A DNA stretch of 10,279 nt. Source: an uncultured Flavobacteriales bacterium (GTDB lineage: Bacteria; Bacteroidota; Bacteroidia; Flavobacteriales_D; Crocinitomicaceae). The translations under genes were made by a program, and so were the position numbers. Positions 7,289-10,279 of this stretch are shown piece by piece. The notes beneath the pieces were generated by a model, which saw only the letters and a program-made list of their open reading frames with translations, did not search any database and had not been told where the DNA came from. The DNA lies in assembly GCA_903879765.1 (NCBI GenBank), contig CAIRMS010000327.1, positions 1 through 10,279 of the forward strand, given 5' to 3'. The first letter of the stretch is position 1; each line of letters opens with the position of its first letter.

Positions 7289-8181
7289 TCGCTTTTCATC
7301 CGATTTATGTTCATCCTTTGCCGGAAAACCACCGTTTTCCCATGGAGAAGTACGATTTATTGCCAAAGCAATTATTGCACGAGGGAACAGTTGCGGAATC
7401 TGATTTTTTTGAACCAAATCTGCTTTCGGAAGAAGACATTTTGGCTGTTCACACGAAGGATTATTGGAGAAATTTAAGCGAATTGAACATCAGTCAACGC
7501 GAACAGCGTGTTTCTGGATTTGTGCATTCAAAAGCCTTGATAGAACGTGAGCGATGCATCATGGAAGGAACGCTTCGTGCAGCCGAGTTCGCCTTGACAA
7601 AGAAAATCGGATTCAATATTGCCGGAGGAACCCACCACGCGTTTGCGGATAGGGGAGAAGGATTCTGTTTGTTGAATGATCAAGTCATTGCGGCTAACTT
7701 TTTACTCAATAACGGTAGGATTCAAAAAATCCTCATCATCGATTTAGATGTGCATCAAGGGAACGGTACAGCCGCTTTATTGCAAGGAAACGAAAACGTG
7801 TTCACGTTTAGCATGCATGGACGAAATAATTACCCACTTCAAAAAGAGCAATCGGACCTAGATGTCGAATTAGAAGACGGCATTCAAGATAAAGAATATC
7901 TATTCCTTTTAGCGAAAAGCCTCGATGACATTTTGAATAGGTTTCAGCCCAATTTCGTTTTTTTTCAATGCGGAGTGGATATTTTAGCGACAGATAAATT
8001 GGGGAAATTAGCAATCTCCATGAATGGCTGCAAGGAACGAGACCGAATCGTATTTGATTGCGTGCGTCAATTGGGTGTCCCGGTTGTTTGCACCATGGGA
8101 GGTGGTTATAGTCCTCAAATCAAGGACATCGTGGAAGCCCATGCACAAACCTTTCGCGTTGGAATGGATCTTTTGCTTTAA
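7285..8181 (+). CDS. Histone deacetylase family zinc hydrolase (class IV/HDAC11-like)
   Basis: The 298-residue enzyme belongs to the arginase/deacetylase fold and hydrolyses an amide-linked acyl group using zinc. The N-terminus (HPIYVHPLPENHRFPMEKY, 5-23) is typical of bacterial class IV deacetylases. The catalytic pair is His117-His118 in GGTHHAF. Zinc ligands are Asp155 and His157 in DLDVHQGNG, and Asp232 in CGVDIL. The transition-state tyrosine is Tyr275 in MGGGYS. All catalytic residues are therefore present and the length fits the family. The substrate cannot be read from sequence: acetylated protein lysine, a small acetylated metabolite or a longer acyl group are all possible, as HDAC11 itself prefers fatty acyl groups. 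There is no signal peptide, so it acts in the cytosol. Its ATG overlaps the stop codon of the cysteine-cluster gene (ATGA), indicating coupled translation. The next gene starts 33 bases downstream. Confidence 0.93.
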   Translation: MIAFHPIYVHPLPENHRFPMEKYDLLPKQLLHEGTVAESDFFEPNLLSEEDILAVHTKDYWRNLSELNISQREQRVSGFVHSKALIERERCIMEGTLRAAEFALTKKIGFNIAGGTHHAFADRGEGFCLLNDQVIAANFLLNNGRIQKILIIDLDVHQGNGTAALLQGNENVFTFSMHGRNNYPLQKEQSDLDVELEDGIQDKEYLFLLAKSLDDILNRFQPNFVFFQCGVDILATDKLGKLAISMNGCKERDRIVFDCVRQLGVPVVCTMGGGYSPQIKDIVEAHAQTFRVGMDLLL

Positions 8182-8189
8182 GAATTGCG

Positions 8190-8197
8190 TATTTTTG
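8190..8197 (+). promoter_or_regulatory. Candidate internal promoter -7 element before the secreted-protein gene
   Basis: The 33-base gap between the deacetylase and secreted-protein genes contains TATTTTTG, an exact TAnnTTTG match ending 17 bases before the ATG at 8215. The nearest upstream TTG boxes (8173-8175 and 8159-8161) give spacings of 14 and 28 bases, outside the usual 17-23, so this is a partial promoter match. Confidence 0.35.
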
Positions 8198-8214
8198 ACT
8201 CCCAAATTGACCGA

Positions 8215-9084
8215 ATGAAATCCCTTGTATTGTTTTTTGTAGTGCTCTGCTGTTCGACCTTGTTCGCGCAGAAAACTACCGTTCAATTACAATTACAGAA
8301 AGGAAAAACGTACACGCATGTCCTTAATTCACAATCAGAGATATTTCAAAAGACCAACGGGAAGACCTTGAAAATCAATATGCTTGTCACGGCGAAAATA
8401 ACCTACAAGGTCAAGTCAGTAAAAAAGGATAGATACTACCTCGAGACACAATATAGAAACATGAACATTTCCATTGTTCAATCAGATGGTAAAGAATTGA
8501 AGTTTAATTCCGACAAGCCTTCCGAAGATGTGTTATCGAATTATTTTTATCAAATGTGTCGAACTCCGTTTTATATTACGATGAATTCCTTAGGCGAAAT
8601 TAGTTCCGTTGAAGGCATCGGTCGTCTTGTCGACAATGGCATAAAAGGATTAGACCTTCCTGAGGAAAAAGTGGAACAGATCAAATTGGGTTTGAACGAA
8701 GCGTATGGTGAAAAAGCATTCAAAGGAAACTTTGAAATCATTACCTTGATTTATCCCAAAGTAGCTGTTGAGCTAAATGAATCATGGCAAACAGAAACGG
8801 CGATTTACTCAAAGAATATTCAGGCAAGCTTGATAACGAATTATCACTTGGAACAGCCCAGGATCGATGAGGACTATTTACAAGTTAACGGTGAATCTGA
8901 AATGATTTCCAATGAGCAAACGGAATCAGAGAAGTTACTTGGATCGGCAAGCCTTCATCTGTCCTTGGACAAGAACTCAGGTTGGATCCATTCAGCTAAA
9001 GTGGATCAAATCATTCGAATTGGAAACAAAGAAGATGCGAATTACTCTTTTACAAAAGTAAAAACGACCTATTCGGATCAATAA
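8215..9084 (+). CDS. Secreted protein of unknown function (possibly DUF6263-like)
   Basis: The 289-residue protein has a clear N-terminal signal peptide: MKS, a hydrophobic core LVLFFVVLCC, then STLFAQ with likely cleavage just before or after the Gln. No lipobox is convincing, so a periplasmic or outer-membrane-associated soluble protein is more likely than a lipoprotein. The mature part begins with a strand-rich segment containing LQLQKGKTYTH and is rich in short beta strands with Lys/Glu/Asn/Ser throughout, without catalytic motifs. The opening 'L..KGKTY' and overall layout resemble Bacteroidota proteins grouped as DUF6263, but this is a recollection of pattern and not a search result. The ATG at 8215 is chosen over an in-frame TTG at 8185 because only the former puts the signal peptide at the N-terminus. 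It lies 33 bases after the deacetylase gene and 2 bases before the dehydrogenase gene. Confidence 0.8.
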   Translation: MKSLVLFFVVLCCSTLFAQKTTVQLQLQKGKTYTHVLNSQSEIFQKTNGKTLKINMLVTAKITYKVKSVKKDRYYLETQYRNMNISIVQSDGKELKFNSDKPSEDVLSNYFYQMCRTPFYITMNSLGEISSVEGIGRLVDNGIKGLDLPEEKVEQIKLGLNEAYGEKAFKGNFEIITLIYPKVAVELNESWQTETAIYSKNIQASLITNYHLEQPRIDEDYLQVNGESEMISNEQTESEKLLGSASLHLSLDKNSGWIHSAKVDQIIRIGNKEDANYSFTKVKTTYSDQ

Positions 9085-9086
9085 TT

Positions 9087-9884
9087 ATGAAAACAGAAAT
9101 CAAAAATATGAAAACAGCACTTATAACTGGAGCTTCTAGTGGAATTGGTAAAGAACTTGCGCGCATTCATGCGGCAAAAGGGGGTGATTTAATTTTAGTT
9201 GCGAGACGAACAGACGCATTGGAAGCACTTAAAACGGAATTGGAGTCCACTTACAAGGTGCAAGTTTCCACATTTACTCAAGACTTAACGCAAGCACACG
9301 CAGCGAAAAAAGTGTATGATTTTGTCAATCATTCAGGTTTAGAAGTAGACTATTTAATGAACAATGCTGGATTTGGTGGTCATGGAAATTTCGTTGATCG
9401 TCCCTTAGAGAAAGATTTGGAGATGATTCAATTAAATGTAACGGCACTAGTCGAATTAACACATTTGTTCCTTCAAGACATGAAAGATCGAGGATACGGG
9501 AAAATCCTAAACACAGCGAGCACAGCTGGATTCCTACCTGGTCCTTTACAAGCAACCTACTTTGCGACGAAAGCATTTGTTGTTTCCTTCACGGAAGGGA
9601 TCTCTTATGAACTAAGAAACACTGGGGTAACGGTAACAGCACTTTGTCCTGGTCCAGTAAAAACAGAATTTGAACACGTTGCTGGACTCGAAGGTGGAAC
9701 AATGTTCGATAAAGGAGCATCCGCTTATAAAACCGCAAAATCGGGGTATGATGGAATGATGAAAGGAAAAGTGATTCAGATTTCTGAGTTTTCCTTCGCG
9801 TTTTTAATTAAAATGGTGCCATTTGTACCTTTAAAAATGCTTTCTGCAGTGATTGAAAAAATGCAAACGGTCCCGAAGAAATAA
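9087..9884 (+). CDS. Short-chain dehydrogenase/reductase (SDR), DltE/COG0300-like
   Basis: The 265-residue classical SDR has a Rossmann fold. Motifs are TGASSGIG (14-21) for nucleotide binding; Arg40-Arg41 after the second strand, which favours NADP(H); NNAG (92-95); Asn117; and the catalytic Ser145, Tyr158 and Lys162 in the YFATK motif. PGPVKTEF (188-195) follows. The C-terminal part is somewhat hydrophobic (about 234-256, FSFAFLIKMVPFVPLKM), which could bind a lipid-like substrate or a membrane surface. The substrate is unknown; relatives act on ketones, sterols or acyl compounds. Two in-frame ATGs are possible, at 9087 and 9108. The second gives the usual SDR opening MKTALITGASSG with no extra residues; the first is 2 bases after the previous stop and adds seven. 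It is the last gene of the plus-strand row, followed by a terminator about 57 bases downstream. Confidence 0.92.
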   Translation: MKTEIKNMKTALITGASSGIGKELARIHAAKGGDLILVARRTDALEALKTELESTYKVQVSTFTQDLTQAHAAKKVYDFVNHSGLEVDYLMNNAGFGGHGNFVDRPLEKDLEMIQLNVTALVELTHLFLQDMKDRGYGKILNTASTAGFLPGPLQATYFATKAFVVSFTEGISYELRNTGVTVTALCPGPVKTEFEHVAGLEGGTMFDKGASAYKTAKSGYDGMMKGKVIQISEFSFAFLIKMVPFVPLKMLSAVIEKMQTVPKK

Positions 9885-9941
9885 CTTGATTCTGAATAAA
9901 GTGCATTTAAGAACTTTAACTAAAATAGAATGAACCCATAA

Positions 9942-9981
9942 AAAAAGAAAGGTTTATCCAAGCGGATAAACCTTTCTTTTT
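9942..9981. terminator. Strong hairpin terminator, probably bidirectional
   Basis: A perfect inverted repeat has 18-base arms (9942-9959 and 9964-9981) around the loop AAGC. The core GGTTTATCC/GGATAAACC is flanked by A-rich bases on the left and T-rich bases on the right, so the RNA from either strand ends in a U-rich tract. It follows the dehydrogenase stop and faces the minus-strand gene at the right edge, so it can serve both. Confidence 0.9.
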
Positions 9982-10100
9982 ATAGTGAACTTAGCTTCCT
10001 TTAGAAATTTTTGGAAATAGATTTTTGGGTTGTTGGAGTAACCTTATTATTCAACAATGCTTATTGAGGATTTAATTTTAAATGTAGATTCACTCCCTGT

Positions 10101-10279
10101 TCATTTGGAATCAATAGTAATCGCAATTTCTTTACCAACAGTTGCATAAATTCTTTGTACCTGATATGGCTTAAGTACACTGTCAAAAAAATAAGGGATA
10201 GCAAATCGCTGAACACCTACAGACAAGACCCAAATACCAATGATGAAAAATAAAATCGATCGCTTTCTTTTAATTTGTC
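10101..10279 (-). CDS. C-terminal part of a probable membrane protein (start outside window)
   Basis: On the minus strand a frame is open from the window edge (first full codon 10277-10275) to a TGA at 10103-10101, giving 58 residues. It begins with basic residues (QIKRKRS), then a hydrophobic segment ILFFIIGIWVLSVGV that would span a membrane, then a polar tail ending TVGKEIAITIDSK. Basic residues before the segment suggest an inside N-terminus with the tail outside (positive-inside rule). No ATG, GTG or TTG occurs before the hydrophobic segment, so the start is upstream of the window. I do not recognise the family. The other two minus-strand frames here have stop codons close to the edge, and residue use looks protein-like, so a real gene is likely. 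It is convergent with the dehydrogenase. Confidence 0.55.
   Translation of the reverse strand, partial: QIKRKRSILFFIIGIWVLSVGVQRFAIPYFFDSVLKPYQVQRIYATVGKEIAITIDSK

Noticed and set aside
7106..7417. Minus-strand frame of 103 codons, and the one at 8008-8286
   Set aside because: Both are antisense to the strongly supported cysteine-cluster, deacetylase and secreted-protein genes and have no recognisable content.
8185..8214. TTG start giving ten more residues for the secreted protein
   Set aside because: It would place polar residues before the signal peptide and overlap the candidate -7 element; the ATG at 8215 gives a standard signal peptide.
9982..10100. A small gene or RNA between the terminator and the right-edge gene
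   Set aside because: I saw no open frame with a plausible start, no further hairpin and no repeat in these 119 bases.

Overview
This window looks like chromosomal DNA of a Bacteroidota bacterium, most likely a flavobacterial lineage such as Crocinitomicaceae or Flavobacteriales; the family level is inference. The reasons are moderately low GC, the near absence of Shine-Dalgarno sequences, several matches to the Bacteroidota promoter consensus (-33 TTG, -7 TAnnTTTG), a bacillithiol gene (bshC), an AdoCbl-dependent fused acyl-CoA mutase of the IcmF type, and a secreted protein with the '...FAQ' signal peptide end common in this phylum. No mobile element, CRISPR array, tRNA or rRNA was seen.

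Left two thirds (1-6755, minus strand). Read from right to left, this is a gene row: an LPD-fold flavoprotein (6755-5265), a small unknown protein overlapping it by one base (5265-5011), the fused mutase icmF (4915-1520), and bshC (1512 to beyond the left edge), whose start lies 7 bases after the icmF stop. A good promoter sits before the flavoprotein gene. A second -7 element lies in the 95-base gap before icmF, so the row may be one operon with an internal promoter. The flavoprotein lacks both cysteines of the redox-active disulfide that defines its family. The mutase carries the Phe and Gln that mark isobutyryl-CoA mutase rather than methylmalonyl-CoA mutase.

Right third (6794-9884, plus strand). 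Diverging from the flavoprotein gene across 38 bases is a tight four-gene row: a YkgJ-type cysteine-cluster protein, a class IV-like histone deacetylase family hydrolase (ATGA overlap), a secreted protein of unknown role and a short-chain dehydrogenase. It is closed by a strong hairpin terminator at 9942-9981. An exact -7 element in the gap before the secreted-protein gene suggests that the last two genes may also have their own start of transcription.

Right edge. A minus-strand reading frame (10279 to 10101) gives the C-terminal 58 residues of a probable membrane protein whose start is outside the window. The 119 bases between the terminator and its stop codon (9982-10100) hold nothing I can identify.

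Most of the window is ordinary metabolic gene content. The observations most worth checking are the cysteine-less LPD-like enzyme next to an unknown 84-residue protein, its linkage to an IcmF mutase and to bacillithiol synthesis, and the promoter whose -33 element lies inside the divergent gene.
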